Assembly: GCA_022539475.1 (NCBI GenBank)
Contig: VCMS01000016.1
Span: forward strand, 186,001-250,000
Source of the DNA: Gracilaria domingensis
Lineage: Eukaryota; Rhodophyta; Florideophyceae; Gracilariales; Gracilariaceae
Reading direction: 5' to 3'
Length of the DNA stretch: 64,000 nucleotides
Shown: piece after piece, positions 52,957 through 62,964 of the stretch
How positions within the stretch are numbered: position 1 is the first letter of the stretch
How the letters are laid out: every line of letters begins with the position of its first letter
Made by a program: the position numbers and the translations under genes
Notes under the pieces: generated by a model
Told to the model about the DNA's origin: nothing
Database searches by the model: none
Seen by the model: the letters and a program-made list of their open reading frames with translations, nothing else

Positions 52957-54550
52957 GAGACCAGGTGGACCTACGGCTGAATCAACTGCCGAAATCGCAC
53001 GCAGATGCACGTGATCTGGTACTCACTACCGTTGTACAAGTACGTATATCGATAAGAGTGGCATTCAAATTGATGCATTTCCTGTTCGGTGAACAAAAAC
53101 CAAGTTGAATTGATACACAGATGACAGTACAAGGGTATCTATATATATCCGAGAACGTGACTTATGGGCCTCTAGAATCGCGTGTTTTCCTCCACGATTT
53201 CCGCACTCTACACGTACAGAAGCACTGTGAAGATCGCACGCCATGATTGGAGGGATATCCGCCATTTTAATGGATCATTGCGACTCGTTGCGACTCGCTC
53301 AAATGACTTTATCAGAAAAGATTCTTACGGCATCTTCAAACTCTTCCTCTTCTGCAAAAACAGAACCAGATGCGGCTCGATTGAAGTCGTAAGAGGTTGG
53401 GACGTAACTTGCAAGCGTACGATTGATACTTCGACAGAGAGAAGAATATGAAGACATGCCTGTCGACAATGCCCTTCTCACCTGCACAGCATTACTGTAA
53501 ATGCATTCATAAAACATCTCCTTTTTGCTGGCACAGCGACTACGCTACCGACCGTCCACTTGGCACAAGTGCAATGGCCGTAACTGTACACGTACTGTAG
53601 AAGGAACCCTTCTAACCTTGAGAGATGAGCACTGTTTTTTTGTGCGAAAGATAGGCTAGCTAGAGGGCTACCGCGTCCACTCTCTTCGACGTAACGGGTC
53701 CCGGTTGCTGACCCAAATCAGAGCGCAATATCTGAGTTAGCAGTCATCTCAGGCTTCGAATCTCTTCAGTTATGTGCTGCAGTGCCTTTAGAAAAGGACT
53801 TCAGCTGAGGTAGTTTGCTGCCCTTGGTGCTTAGCTTTTTGCCGAACCTTTTGTATCTGGAGTTTCGCGACAGATAGTGGAGATGCTTGTGAAGCTATAT
53901 ACCTTCTCTAAGATGGAACCCTTCTTCCATTTCGGACAGGACGCAAAGAAGGTTTTTGCTGCTGATTGGTTGTCTTCTTCCTGAACATGGATGATTGTTT
54001 GTCACTGCACGGTGACACCCCACAATCCTGTTCAGAAATGATGATCATAGTCTCACTCGCAATAGTATCAAGAGTTAGCGGTGTTACGCCTCAGTCCAAT
54101 GACTACCTGTCTTGTGACCTCATTATGATGACAAATACATCTCCCCTCCTTATCGTTGAAGGGCTTTATTATAAAAGAGTTGAGACATAGTACGGACGAC
54201 CACGCAAGAGCGCCGGATTTGCTAAGGGATAGTTTTATTAGCGATTCATTTGGCGGTTCATTCTTGTTCTAACCCAATCAAGACAAGCTAGATCTTCGAA
54301 AGATGCCGATGGCATCAGCCTGATGCTTTTCATTTCTTTCTTCAATGAAGCGTGCATCGGCGGTAATGCCTGAGTATCCTGAAAGACGTTACGGATTTCA
54401 TTCTGAGACATTCAGTGAGGATTTCAGCCGAAAAAGAATATTCCTATCAAGATTGCCGAAGATTTATCAGTGGCCGAGACTAGGGGATGAACTGAAAGAA
54501 TGCTACCTCGTAAACGACCTTTAAACTTTAAATTGAACTACAATACCCGT

Positions 54551-54606
54551 AAGAGAGAGCGAGAGAATATTGCCACAATAATGCTCTCTCTCTCTCTTTC
54601 GCTCTA
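54551..54606. repeat. GA/CT-rich imperfect foldback
   Basis: An AGAGAGAGCGAGAGA stretch and a CTCTCTCTCTCTCTTTCGCTC stretch flank ATTG-CCA-CAAT. It could form a hairpin or a purine-pyrimidine structure. Confidence 0.7.
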
Positions 54607-56671
54607 TTGTTATGCACGCGGACTTTCGTTAGCCCTAACAATTTACAACACTCATAAGCACATATCAATCGCTGTGCTGCGCTCAGTGGGCTACAACAAG
54701 AAACCCTCTACCTGTAGTCCCCAAGGTGTTTACTCCCGTAGAAGCGTTTTGCCGGTAGCAAGGTTTCTCCTGTAGAAGCGGTTTGCAACCGGCCATCAGC
54801 TCCTTTTTTTGTATCTTTTTATTCGGCAAGTTGATGTGGTGTACGACGGTAAACGTTTCGGTTGAAAAGAAAACTTTCATTCGCGAAAGCAGCACTCCTT
54901 GAGACTGCTTCCGCAAGAATCTTTGCAAAACCGTGATTCGAAATAAAAATCATTAGAGACCTATTCCTCAGAACGGAAGTACTTGGCGAAGAGTACCGTC
55001 GTAGTCAACGAGCGTTCACAGAAAAAACAAAAGCTTTCTGCAGCCAAGCTGATCGAGGTTTTTTGAACATGTCGGGTGCAGGGGGGGGGGTCAAGATATA
55101 GCGCCGGGTTTATTGGTGCCGTACTCGGCATAGTGCCACCCAAATTGGCATAGCACGACTTGTAAACAGCGTTAACTTGAGTAGTCACTCAATACTGCGA
55201 AGTTCAAAATGTGCTACCTGGCTTGCCGTGATGATGATGATGATGACGACGAAGCACCATGTAGTAGACCTGACAGTATTCAAACACGTCATTCTTAAAG
55301 AGAAAAGTCAACCGGTGGCAAAACAATGTCCCCAACTTCAGTTGGATGGAAACACCGTCCGAAAGCCGAACTGACATGTTTCTTCTCTATACCCAGTTGC
55401 AAATTGTCTCTCAGAAAGAAACAATGCGTGCATACAGTACGATCGTGCCGAAGGAGTGCGAGCAACTGCTTACAAGAAATTCCCGTACAAACGCTTTTCG
55501 CCGCGAGCTTGTCGCCAGCGGCCCACTCTCTACTCAGGCATCAGCTAGAAATCTGAAACGACATGATTCACAGAAGCTTTTGGTCTTTAAGAGGGAAAAA
55601 ACCCTCGTTCAGAGCTTTACGTCAGTGTAGTAATAGAACTATGAAGTTGTTGAAACAATGACCTGAACGGAGGACACCGAGCACCATGTGTTAAAGTCCA
55701 TATCAAAGAAGAAGAGAAAGAAATAGGAGGTAGACACATTCCTCGTGAGTTGACCGCTGTGTCGCCACAAATGAGCGTTAGCTTTTGTGCCTCGAGCACC
55801 ACGCTGTCTGCCTCCATCTCCAGCTCTCACTCTTCCGTATCCTAGACAATGTCAATCGATAGGGAGGCCATGTAACGGAAGAACACAGAAAGAAAAAATT
55901 TCAAACTCTATCTCCACATATTCTAAGGATGCCTCCGGAGCAAAAGCGTTGTCATTCTTGGGCACATAAACTAAGTGACATAACAAACTTGCGCAGAGGC
56001 GACGAAAGGGAACAATTGTTCTGTACCCCCTCGAGAGAAACTTCGCTTTTCGCGATCATAAATCGAGAGCAGTTTCCCGAGATCCGAGATCTGTAACAAT
56101 ATTCGTGTGATCTGGATCCAGTCATCGACAGATAGATTGGATATTATCTCTGAAGCATGTACTTGATACAGAGTACAAACTTTTAACCGACAACACTTCA
56201 AGGGGTAAGATTCGGCTTCCCAAGGGGAAAACCCAGTTTATGAGCCCAACACGCAACTACGTCTAGGCATCAACTATTGACCAACGCTGGTCTTGAGTGT
56301 TCAAGGTGCCTGAGAAACTTGAACTGCTGCATGTTGAAAGCCTTTAGAAAGACGCGCCAAGCGGCGGGCCAGCAACATAATAATATTACGAAGATATTAT
56401 CTACCCCACAAATGAAAACTGCTATCCCACGAACATACGTTTTCAGTTGGTACCCATGTTACATCCCAAATCCCTGCTTGAGACATGTCAGGCGCCAGAG
56501 TACCTGTAACAAGATTACCTGATCTAAGCCACAGATTGCGATTCTATCCCAAACACAGACCAGGCCATCATGCTTATGACGGCAGCAAGTTGCGACTTAC
56601 AACTGCCAAGCTACGGTACATCCAGAGCAGCTGATATTCTCGATATACAAAGGATAATTCCGAGGTGCACT

Positions 56672-57958
56672 TCAGTTCTTCGGAGCGTGATGGTTCGAGC
56701 CACGCGGACTACGGTAGTTATTATGATGATACATGTGTCGCGAAGACTTGGAGTGAGGTTGGTGCTTGGCACGTTTGTTGCGGTAACTCTGACTACGAAC
56801 AACTCTCCGTTGAGAATCTCTCTCTCTCACCGGTGACCGAGGCGAACGAGGGGTATTATGTACATGAGACGCTTGCCTGGACGAGGGACGGCGAGAGCGA
56901 TGTGGACTAGAAGGCACTGGCCGTTGTGGTAGAGCATCTGGCAGTTCCAGCTGCGGCACAGGGTCGACATCTTCTGTGGGACTTGGGGCCGGAGGGTCCG
57001 AAAGATTCCTCGGGAAAAGGAGAGAAGCTTTGTCAACTACGGGGGCGGGGAGAAAAGAGGGCATGATAGAAACTTCCTTGAGCCAGTATGCTTCATTAGG
57101 GTACTTGTTGAGTTCGACAGACAGGACATTGGCGCGCGGCTTGGTGTACAGCAGCTCTTGCGGGATGGATATATCGAGAACGGAAAAATGGGGCGCTTCC
57201 GGGCGGAAATCTTTAAGAATTACATGGTTGTTGATACTGATGGTGACGCGCACGGGCGTACGTTGCTGGGCGATGGACACCGGCGCTGGCACGCCACTGA
57301 GCGAGAGGTAGGGCGGTGCGGCCTGTGATTCGGGGGATTGCGGAGAAGGGAAGGATTGAGGGAGAGAGAATGGCGAAACGGATTGCAGCTGGTCGGCAGA
57401 CTGTTCCGGGGAGGTGTGAGGCGAGCGATGGTGCGGGGTGGAATTCTCCACGGCGTGGATGAGGCGGGCGGTCATACCGTCGGTGGGAAACGGTCCGTTG
57501 GCGTCGATGAAGAAGGAGAGATGGACGGCTGGTTGGGGCCAAACCAAGCCGTCATGGTGCGGATCGCCCATGACGTAGCAAGTAGTGGTGCCGTTGGGAT
57601 GAATGGCAAGCTCTCGACCTCCGCGAGCGCGGACGTCGACAAAACCCTTGCGACGATGGACTGGCATGCCGGCGACGAAGACGCCGGTGAGCAGCCACCA
57701 GCGACACACGAGACGCTCCGCAAGCGAGAAGAGGGAGGCGGGGGAGGTGGGGCGAGCGACGCGGTCGTTGAGATGGCGCTGCGCGGCCACACGCCAAACG
57801 TGCGCATCGGACACGAGGCGGTTGGCGGCGGAGCACACCTGCGCCAGAGCGGCCAGCTCGGCCGGGGTGAGGCGCGCGAAAACGTGCAGGACAACGTCGC
57901 GCGGAAGGGAAAGAAGAGAAAAGCCTGGCGAAGAAGCGCCAGCACAAAGAGCACTCAT
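56672..57958 (-). CDS. F-box protein, 428 aa
   Basis: This is a likely substrate receptor of an SCF ubiquitin ligase. The F-box lies at about residues 13-55: LLSLPRDVVLHVFARLTPAE, LAALAQVCSAANRLVSDAHV and WRVAAQRHL, with the conserved L-P-DV---IF--L, C---- and W. After it comes a unique region with WWLLTGVFVAGMPVHRRKGF, a beta-rich middle (VRVTISINNHVILKDF, VLDISIPQELLY) and a strongly basic Ser/Arg/His-rich tail of about 100 residues (HRSRRPSSRQASHVHNTP, RGSNHH). No WD40 or LRR repeats are visible, so the recognised substrate type is unknown. The ATG at 57958 is the first in frame; the ATAAGCGCGCG promoter box lies about 125 bp upstream. Confidence 0.85.
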   Translation of the reverse strand: MSALCAGASSPGFSLLSLPRDVVLHVFARLTPAELAALAQVCSAANRLVSDAHVWRVAAQRHLNDRVARPTSPASLFSLAERLVCRWWLLTGVFVAGMPVHRRKGFVDVRARGGRELAIHPNGTTTCYVMGDPHHDGLVWPQPAVHLSFFIDANGPFPTDGMTARLIHAVENSTPHHRSPHTSPEQSADQLQSVSPFSLPQSFPSPQSPESQAAPPYLSLSGVPAPVSIAQQRTPVRVTISINNHVILKDFRPEAPHFSVLDISIPQELLYTKPRANVLSVELNKYPNEAYWLKEVSIMPSFLPAPVVDKASLLFPRNLSDPPAPSPTEDVDPVPQLELPDALPQRPVPSSPHRSRRPSSRQASHVHNTPRSPRSPVRERDSQRRVVRSQSYRNKRAKHQPHSKSSRHMYHHNNYRSPRGSNHHAPKN

Positions 57959-58268
57959 CTTGGACAAGCAGTGGGGGGGGGGTGAGAAAGAAGACGACGA
58001 GCAACGGCAGAGATCTGCAGCGGGGCGGACAGCGGAACACAGGACGTGGAAGCTGTGCGGGCGAGGTGCGCAGGGCGGCGCGCGCGCTTATAGCCGAAGC
58101 GCGGCGTGACGGGCGCGCCGTGCGGCAGATACCGCGCAGATCGACGCGCGCAGGTCCATTCAAGCGCGCGGCGCTGTGATTGGGCGCGATGTAACGCGCG
58201 CGCGCCGCCGCGCGCGAATATCGCGCGCCGCGCGCGCGCGCCGACAGCGCGGGTCACGCGCACGCCGC
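57959..58268. promoter_or_regulatory. CGCG-rich F-box promoter / REV7 3' flank
   Basis: The minus strand reads GGCTATAAGCGCGCG at 58081-58095, about 130 bp before the F-box ATG, a TATA-like box fused to a CG run. The remainder, especially 58190-58268, consists of alternating CGCGCG, a potential Z-DNA-forming tract. Confidence 0.6.
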
Positions 58269-59083
58269 TCACGCGCGCGCCCCTTGCGGCGCGCGCGGCT
58301 GCTGCGCGTACGAGCGCACGCGCGCGGTGGAGCTCGACGCGTCGGCGTCCTTGAGCGGCGTGGCGGCCGCGTGCGGCAGCGCGCGCCGCTCGCGGCCGCT
58401 GTCGGCGGGCATCCACTGCGCGCCCGCGCGCACGCCCGTGGTGCCCACCACCAGGTCGAAGCTGCGCTCGCGCCGCGCCTCCCCGCGCCGCGGCGCGTCG
58501 GCGGGGTCGGGCAGCGAGCCGCTGGCCGTCGTCAGCACGCGGCACAGGTGCGCGCGCAGCGCGTTGTCCAGCGACGACAGCGACGTCGCGCTCACGTCGT
58601 GCTCGCTGCTGGCCACCACGCTGGTTTCGAACGTGTAGCGCGCCAGAGTCGCCTCCGTCTCGCGGTCGTACACCACGATGCTGATCCACTCGATCACGTC
58701 CTGCGCGTGCGGTCGCCGCCCATCACGGCACGTCAGCATGCATGTCCCTTCCTCTTGCGGCCGGCGCGGGGGCGCAACTTACCTTCATCAACCATTCGTG
58801 CATGCTGCCAATCGTGCTGCTGATGTACTCATTCACCGCCGCGTGTCGGCTGTAGAACGTACCCACGCCGTACTTTTCGCGCATTTCAAACATCCCTGAT
58901 CGCGAGACGGCACATACGCGCTTAGTCTTCTTCCCGTCGTCTTGTTGCGCTATCGGCCGTGTCAGATGCGCACGTACTTTGCGGGTACACCTGGTGAATG
59001 TACAGAATCGCGTGTGTCACCACGATGAGGAACTCGCACAAGCGGTTCACCACCAGCGCGCGCGCCTTCTCACCGTCAGCCAT
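58269..59083 (-). CDS. REV7/MAD2L2 HORMA-domain protein, 3 exons, 216 aa
   Basis: REV7 is the accessory subunit of translesion polymerase zeta and also acts in double-strand-break control; it closes a HORMA safety belt around partner peptides such as REV3. Exons 58978-59083, 58783-58895 and 58269-58700; introns are 82 nt each (GTACGT and GTAAGT donors) and phases agree. Exon 1 carries LVVNRLCEFLIVVTHAILYI then HQVYPQ, as in human REV7's VLCEFLEVAVHLILYVREVYP. Exon 2 has RMFEMREKYGVGTFYSRHA. Exon 3 carries DVIEWISIVVYDRET, YTFETSVVAS, SLDNALRAHLCRVL and a C-terminal HORMA part with TPLKDADASSSTARVRSY. The length matches human REV7 at 211 aa. It is tandem with the MAT1 gene. Confidence 0.93.
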
Positions 59084-59499
59084 CGCTCACTCGCGACGCG
59101 CCTTCTTGCCCTGCGCCGCGCTGCACATGCAACTTTCGATGGAACAGCCAGCCGTGCCTCTGACCGTCGCTGCTGCAGAGTGCAACAAAATATCTGTTGA
59201 TAAAACCACGCAACGGTCCGTTTTGAAGCTCAACGCCTTACGTATCTCCAGCCTATGCCCCAACGGACCGCCCTCAAACAACCAACCCGCCAATATCAAC
59301 AACTCGTCCTCAACGCCACGCCACCATCTAATGTTAAAACAACTTCTGCCGTTCATTCATTCATTTATTCACAAGTTCTCGCACACAAGCGACCACTATC
59401 TATGTACAATATAACTGCATTACCATGTGCATCATGCATCTACTGTATGATACACTTATCGTTTCAGTGTTGTCACAACCGCTCAACGCTGGCCCCCTT
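59084..59499. other. Intergenic, 416 bp
   Basis: Spacer between the 3' end of the MAT1-like gene and the REV7 start on the same strand. Nothing recognised. Confidence 0.5.
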
Positions 59500-60270
59500 T
59501 CATCCAATACTCTCCTGCAACGCCGCTAAATGAAGCGATTGCTCAAACTCCACAAGCGCTCGTTCATAGACCAATCGCTGTCTGAATCCAGCCGCACTGG
59601 CCGCACGCGTTTTCTCCTCCGCTGAGAGCGACTCGCTTCGTTCCTGCGGTCTCTGATCCACCGACACCCTGTCAGCAAGCAACGGCATGGGCGGCGCGCT
59701 AGGATACACCGGTCTCACGGGCATGAACGCCATCTTGAACCGCTCCTCTTCCTCTTTCGCAGCCGCCGCCGCCGCCGCCTCCTTCTTCCGTTTCTTTCTC
59801 TCCGCCTTCTCGCGGCGCTTCCGCAGACGCGCCACAGCTTCATCGCCCTTTTGAATGCGGAGCAGCTCCTCTGCTTGCTGCTGTCTTCGTTCTTGGCGGC
59901 GCTGTTCCTCCAATTCCTCGTCCTGCTTGCGCAGTTGCGCCAGTTTTGTCAGCCGTTCGCGTTCGGTGATGGCCACCGTTTCCGCAAGCGTGCGATCCTC
60001 ATCGGCCTTCTTCACCTGATTGCGCGCGATGAGGTCCTGATTCTCGCGTCGATACTTCTCGATAAAGCTCTTGGTGCTGTCTAGATCGACGTTGTTGACC
60101 AGTTTGCAGATGACGTCTTCCACCATTTCCAGGTAGTCGTCGTACTCGCCGTCCGTGCCAAAGTCATCGCGGCGCTTGTTGAAGATGCGCAGGTAACGAC
60201 GTCGCACCTGCGCGTCGCGCGTAAGCGCAGCGCGATCGTCCTCAAAGTCCAGATCATACTTGTCGCTCAT
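59500..60270 (-). CDS. MAT1/Tfb3 CAK-assembly factor lacking the RING, 256 aa
   Basis: MAT1 holds CDK7 and cyclin H together and links this kinase to TFIIH. The protein starts MSDKYDLDFEDDRAALTRDA and then has the MAT1 core VRRRYLRIFNKRRDDFGTDG, YDDYLEMVEDVICKLVNNVD and LDSTKSFIEKYRRENQDLIA, closely matching the family (KVLKIYNKREEDF ... [23 protein letters not shown]). A long charged coiled coil with an Ala-run follows, and the C-terminus (FRQRLVYERALVEFEQSLHL) aligns with the CDK7/cyclin H-binding end. The N-terminal C3HC4 RING normally preceding this core is absent. Bases immediately before the ATG (GCGTTGCAG) resemble a 3' splice site, so an unseen upstream exon cannot be excluded, but no RING codons were found up to the divergent GTPase gene. 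Confidence 0.85.
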   Translation of the reverse strand: MSDKYDLDFEDDRAALTRDAQVRRRYLRIFNKRRDDFGTDGEYDDYLEMVEDVICKLVNNVDLDSTKSFIEKYRRENQDLIARNQVKKADEDRTLAETVAITERERLTKLAQLRKQDEELEEQRRQERRQQQAEELLRIQKGDEAVARLRKRREKAERKKRKKEAAAAAAAKEEEERFKMAFMPVRPVYPSAPPMPLLADRVSVDQRPQERSESLSAEEKTRAASAAGFRQRLVYERALVEFEQSLHLAALQESIG

Positions 60271-60915
60271 TCTGCAACGCACAGCCGGCGGCGCGCTGGC
60301 ACGTGAGGAGCCGGCCGCCGCTACGCTTGGCACCACAGCGCGGCCGTAAGGAGGAAGGTTGCATGCCAAAAGCACTCGCGACAAAATATCAGGCGCTCAT
60401 CCAGCTGGAACGCGCGCCGCGGAGCCGCTCGCGCGCGGAACTCTGCAGAGCGCGCGCCATGCGCGACGAAGAGCCGACGGCTGCGCGCGGCGCGCCCGCT
60501 GTAGCGGCGCTGTAATGCAGACGACGCGAATATTTGAAACCGCCCGATTTCAAAGGCGATTTCAAAGCGATTCGCGGATTGGAGGTCGCGAGTCATGAGA
60601 TCAAACGCCCGCGCCAGCAGCGTCCGTTCCACGCGCGGCGTCCTCGCCTCCGGCCTTACCCGCCCGGCTCCCCCCCCCCCCCCCCCCCCCCCCGCTGAGC
60701 ACCGTGCCTGCTCCGCGTATCTACAGCCCGAATAAAACTGTATCCAACCACCGCTGTGCGCGCGTCCACTGCGCCGGCGCTGCTCCGCGACGACCCGTGC
60801 CATCGTCGTCCGCCGTCCACTCCTTTCGGCTTGTCGTGCCGCCGCATCCCCCCTTCCTCCCCCTCCCGATTTTCCCCGCTTTCGCCGCATTGCTTCCCCG
60901 TCGTGCTGTGAGTAC
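60271..60915. promoter_or_regulatory. Divergent promoter, MAT1/RHD3-like GTPase, with C24 tract
   Basis: This 645-bp interval is CG-rich on the MAT1 side. It contains an uninterrupted run of 24 C at 60670-60693 and a TATA-like GAATAAAAC at about 60729-60737, about 180 bp before the GTPase ATG. Confidence 0.55.
60670..60693. repeat. C24 homopolymer
   Basis: Twenty-four C in a row in the shared promoter. The minus strand G-run could form a G-quadruplex; the exact length may be an assembly estimate. Confidence 0.85.
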
Positions 60916-62697
60916 ATGGCGCTCCCCCCGACGGAGGTGCTCGCCGCCGATGGCGAGCTGGCTCCCCCCGACACGTGGTTCCCCGGCAGCGTCGAGCTCT
61001 CCTCCGATCCCTTCGTCGTCGTCGCCATAACCGGACCGCAGGCCTCTGGCAAGAGCACGCTTGTGAACGCTTTATTCTCCACGTCTTTCCCGGTGGCCAC
61101 CAGGGGCTCCATTGGTACCGCCACCACGCGAGGCATCCTCGCCTCCCAATTACAAACCACCCGTGGTGCGGCTCTCGTGCTCGACGTCGAGGGCGCTGAT
61201 GCTCGTGCCCGAGGGCGTGATGCGAAGATCTATGCCTCTCAATGCGCTTCGTTTGTTACGTCTATTGCTGATGTCGTCATCGTCAATCTGTGGTACCATG
61301 ATGCCTGTCGACTTGATTCCGCCGCACATTCTTTACTCACGTCTATTCTTTTCAGCGCCGCAAAAGCACTTGTGGATGGCGCTCCTGCCAAAACTGCATT
61401 AGTAATTGCCGTTAGGGATTTTGATGATGACTCGCAAGACGCTTCCGAGTCCGTAACTACCATGATCCAGGAAGACGTAAGTATCCTATCGAATATCTCG
61501 CACTTTTTTTCGCCCAGTGCAAATTCTTTGGTCTCTAACTCGCTGCGCCTCGTGTTTTGTCTCTGCGTACATCAGGTTACTGACATTTGGGCTGAAGTCG
61601 TTGTGGAGTCTGGTCTTCCTGTAGGTGATGGTGCTACACCTCTAGACCATGTGATTGATCTTCACGTCTTCATGTTCCCTCATATTCGACATCAAGCGGA
61701 AAAGTTCGATGAATGCGTCGCAGCAGTAAGAACTGCATTCGATGAAGGTCAATTGGTACTTCCTGAGCATTCGAAACGAATTCCCGCCGATGGCTTCTCC
61801 ACCTATGCCCACACCATTTGGGACTCTATTGCTGCCACTGCGGCTGATCTTAGTGTGTCTCCCGCAGACGTTTTTGATCGGAGGGTGGACGATTTTTATT
61901 CGGGCGACGATTTTGCTATTGTCGCGGCATATCGTTGTGACGAGGTGTTCTCTCAGAAACTTGCGGAAGCTTCTGGAGATATGGCAGACCTCTTGGATAC
62001 CGCCGAAGGTGGCGAAAGGATAGACAGCCTGGGCAAGAAGTGCGATGAAATCATAGAGCGCTACTTGCAGGAATATGATGCTGAGACGAGTGACTTCGCC
62101 ACGGAGCCCGTGTATGAGCGGAAGAGAACGGAGCTTGAGGCTATAATTGACACTGGGCTCATGAGCGTTTTCATGAAGAATGTGGCCATAATATCTCGTG
62201 AGGTTTTGATGTCATTCAAGACTGCTACGTCTGAGGATATGCCCGTGGACTTTGCGTTGTACACTGCCTTGACTAATTTCGACAAGCGTGCTAAAGAGGG
62301 TATCCGACGTGGTGGGTCATGGACGTTCGAAAGCGAGCGTGCCGACTTAGAAAGTATGATGCGTGAGATATCGGATCAGAAAAGAAAGCTGCTCGAGTCT
62401 CAAGTTAGTGCCTCACAACAGCAGAGCAAGGCGATCCAGTTCTTGCGCATGCAACAGGCACAAATGCAAGCTGTACAACAGCAGGCTTTGGGAGGAAGTG
62501 TGGGTCAATGGAACGTTGGAGCTGCATATCGGCCACCGGATTCGAACGTGAACCTTTCCCTTGCTTACCAACAGGGAAAAACAAATCTGCAAGTATCGAT
62601 GGTGCCAGATGAATCAGCAACACTTCTGGGGCCGACTGGATTCACGGCCGGTGTGGGACCGGGTAATCTAGGAATGAGTTTTAACGTCAACTTCTAG
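60916..62697 (+). CDS. RHD3/Sey1/GBP-like GTPase without membrane hairpin, 560 aa
   Basis: Relatives (RHD3, Sey1, atlastin) fuse ER tubules. The GTPase domain has a P-loop GPQASGKST (40-48), a TATTRG switch 1 region, DVEG (90-93) and the RD-type G4 motif AVRDFDDD (RD at 167-168), which is typical of atlastin/GBP/RHD3 rather than Ras. A 99-nt intron (61477-61575; GTAAGT donor, CTAAC branch, CAG acceptor) lies after residue 187. It has no stop and is divisible by three, so the frame reads through it, but removal restores IQED-VTDIWAEVVVE as in RHD3. A helical middle domain follows. The C-terminus has a Gln-rich segment (QQQSKAIQFLRMQQAQMQAV) and a Gly/Asn-rich tail instead of the two transmembrane helices of RHD3/Sey1. 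It is therefore probably soluble or peripherally membrane-bound. Confidence 0.88.
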   Translation: MALPPTEVLAADGELAPPDTWFPGSVELSSDPFVVVAITGPQASGKSTLVNALFSTSFPVATRGSIGTATTRGILASQLQTTRGAALVLDVEGADARARGRDAKIYASQCASFVTSIADVVIVNLWYHDACRLDSAAHSLLTSILFSAAKALVDGAPAKTALVIAVRDFDDDSQDASESVTTMIQEDVSILSNISHFFSPSANSLVSNSLRLVFCLCVHQVTDIWAEVVVESGLPVGDGATPLDHVIDLHVFMFPHIRHQAEKFDECVAAVRTAFDEGQLVLPEHSKRIPADGFSTYAHTIWDSIAATAADLSVSPADVFDRRVDDFYSGDDFAIVAAYRCDEVFSQKLAEASGDMADLLDTAEGGERIDSLGKKCDEIIERYLQEYDAETSDFATEPVYERKRTELEAIIDTGLMSVFMKNVAIISREVLMSFKTATSEDMPVDFALYTALTNFDKRAKEGIRRGGSWTFESERADLESMMREISDQKRKLLESQVSASQQQSKAIQFLRMQQAQMQAVQQQALGGSVGQWNVGAAYRPPDSNVNLSLAYQQGKTNLQVSMVPDESATLLGPTGFTAGVGPGNLGMSFNVNF

Positions 62698-62964
62698 ATA
62701 CGCTGCGTCGAAAGTTAGTGATAAAGTGCTAGCTCTAGGCTTCTGGATTATATAGGGGGAGGATCATTCAAAAGCAGTATATAGTTTCGCCGACAGAAAC
62801 AAACATCGAGAAATGGCAAAACTCCTCGAACCAACTCATAAATCCGCAACGCCGAAGTCTGTACAAATTGTTGCATTGACTCGCGCTGTAACTCAAACAT
62901 TCATCTACAATTAAAGTACAAAGCTCAAGAACCAAATCTTGCGGATAGATAAAAGGGTGCGTTT
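62698..62964. other. Convergent 3' spacer
   Basis: A 267-bp gap between the GTPase and ARM-protein stops. No structure of note. Confidence 0.5.

Larger units (their letters stand above)
52899..56671. other. 3.8-kb gene-free block with simple repeats
   Basis: The longest gene-free interval here. It holds the hairpin at 52913-52956, a GA/CT-rich imperfect foldback at 54551-54606, a short direct repeat GTAGAAGCG-TTTGC (about 54738 and 54771), a run of nine G at about 55081-55089 and an ATG-repeat at about 55229-55244. Open frames are short and match nothing. Decayed mobile DNA is possible but unproven. Confidence 0.55.

Noticed and set aside
55216-55630. Two overlapping frames of 76-94 codons
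   Set aside because: Different frames cover the same DNA in the repeat-bearing gene-free block; no domain.
60321-61160. 279-codon minus-strand frame opposite the GTPase start
   Set aside because: It is antisense to the GTPase domain and GC-driven. It was also checked for the missing MAT1 RING and contains no paired CxxC motifs.
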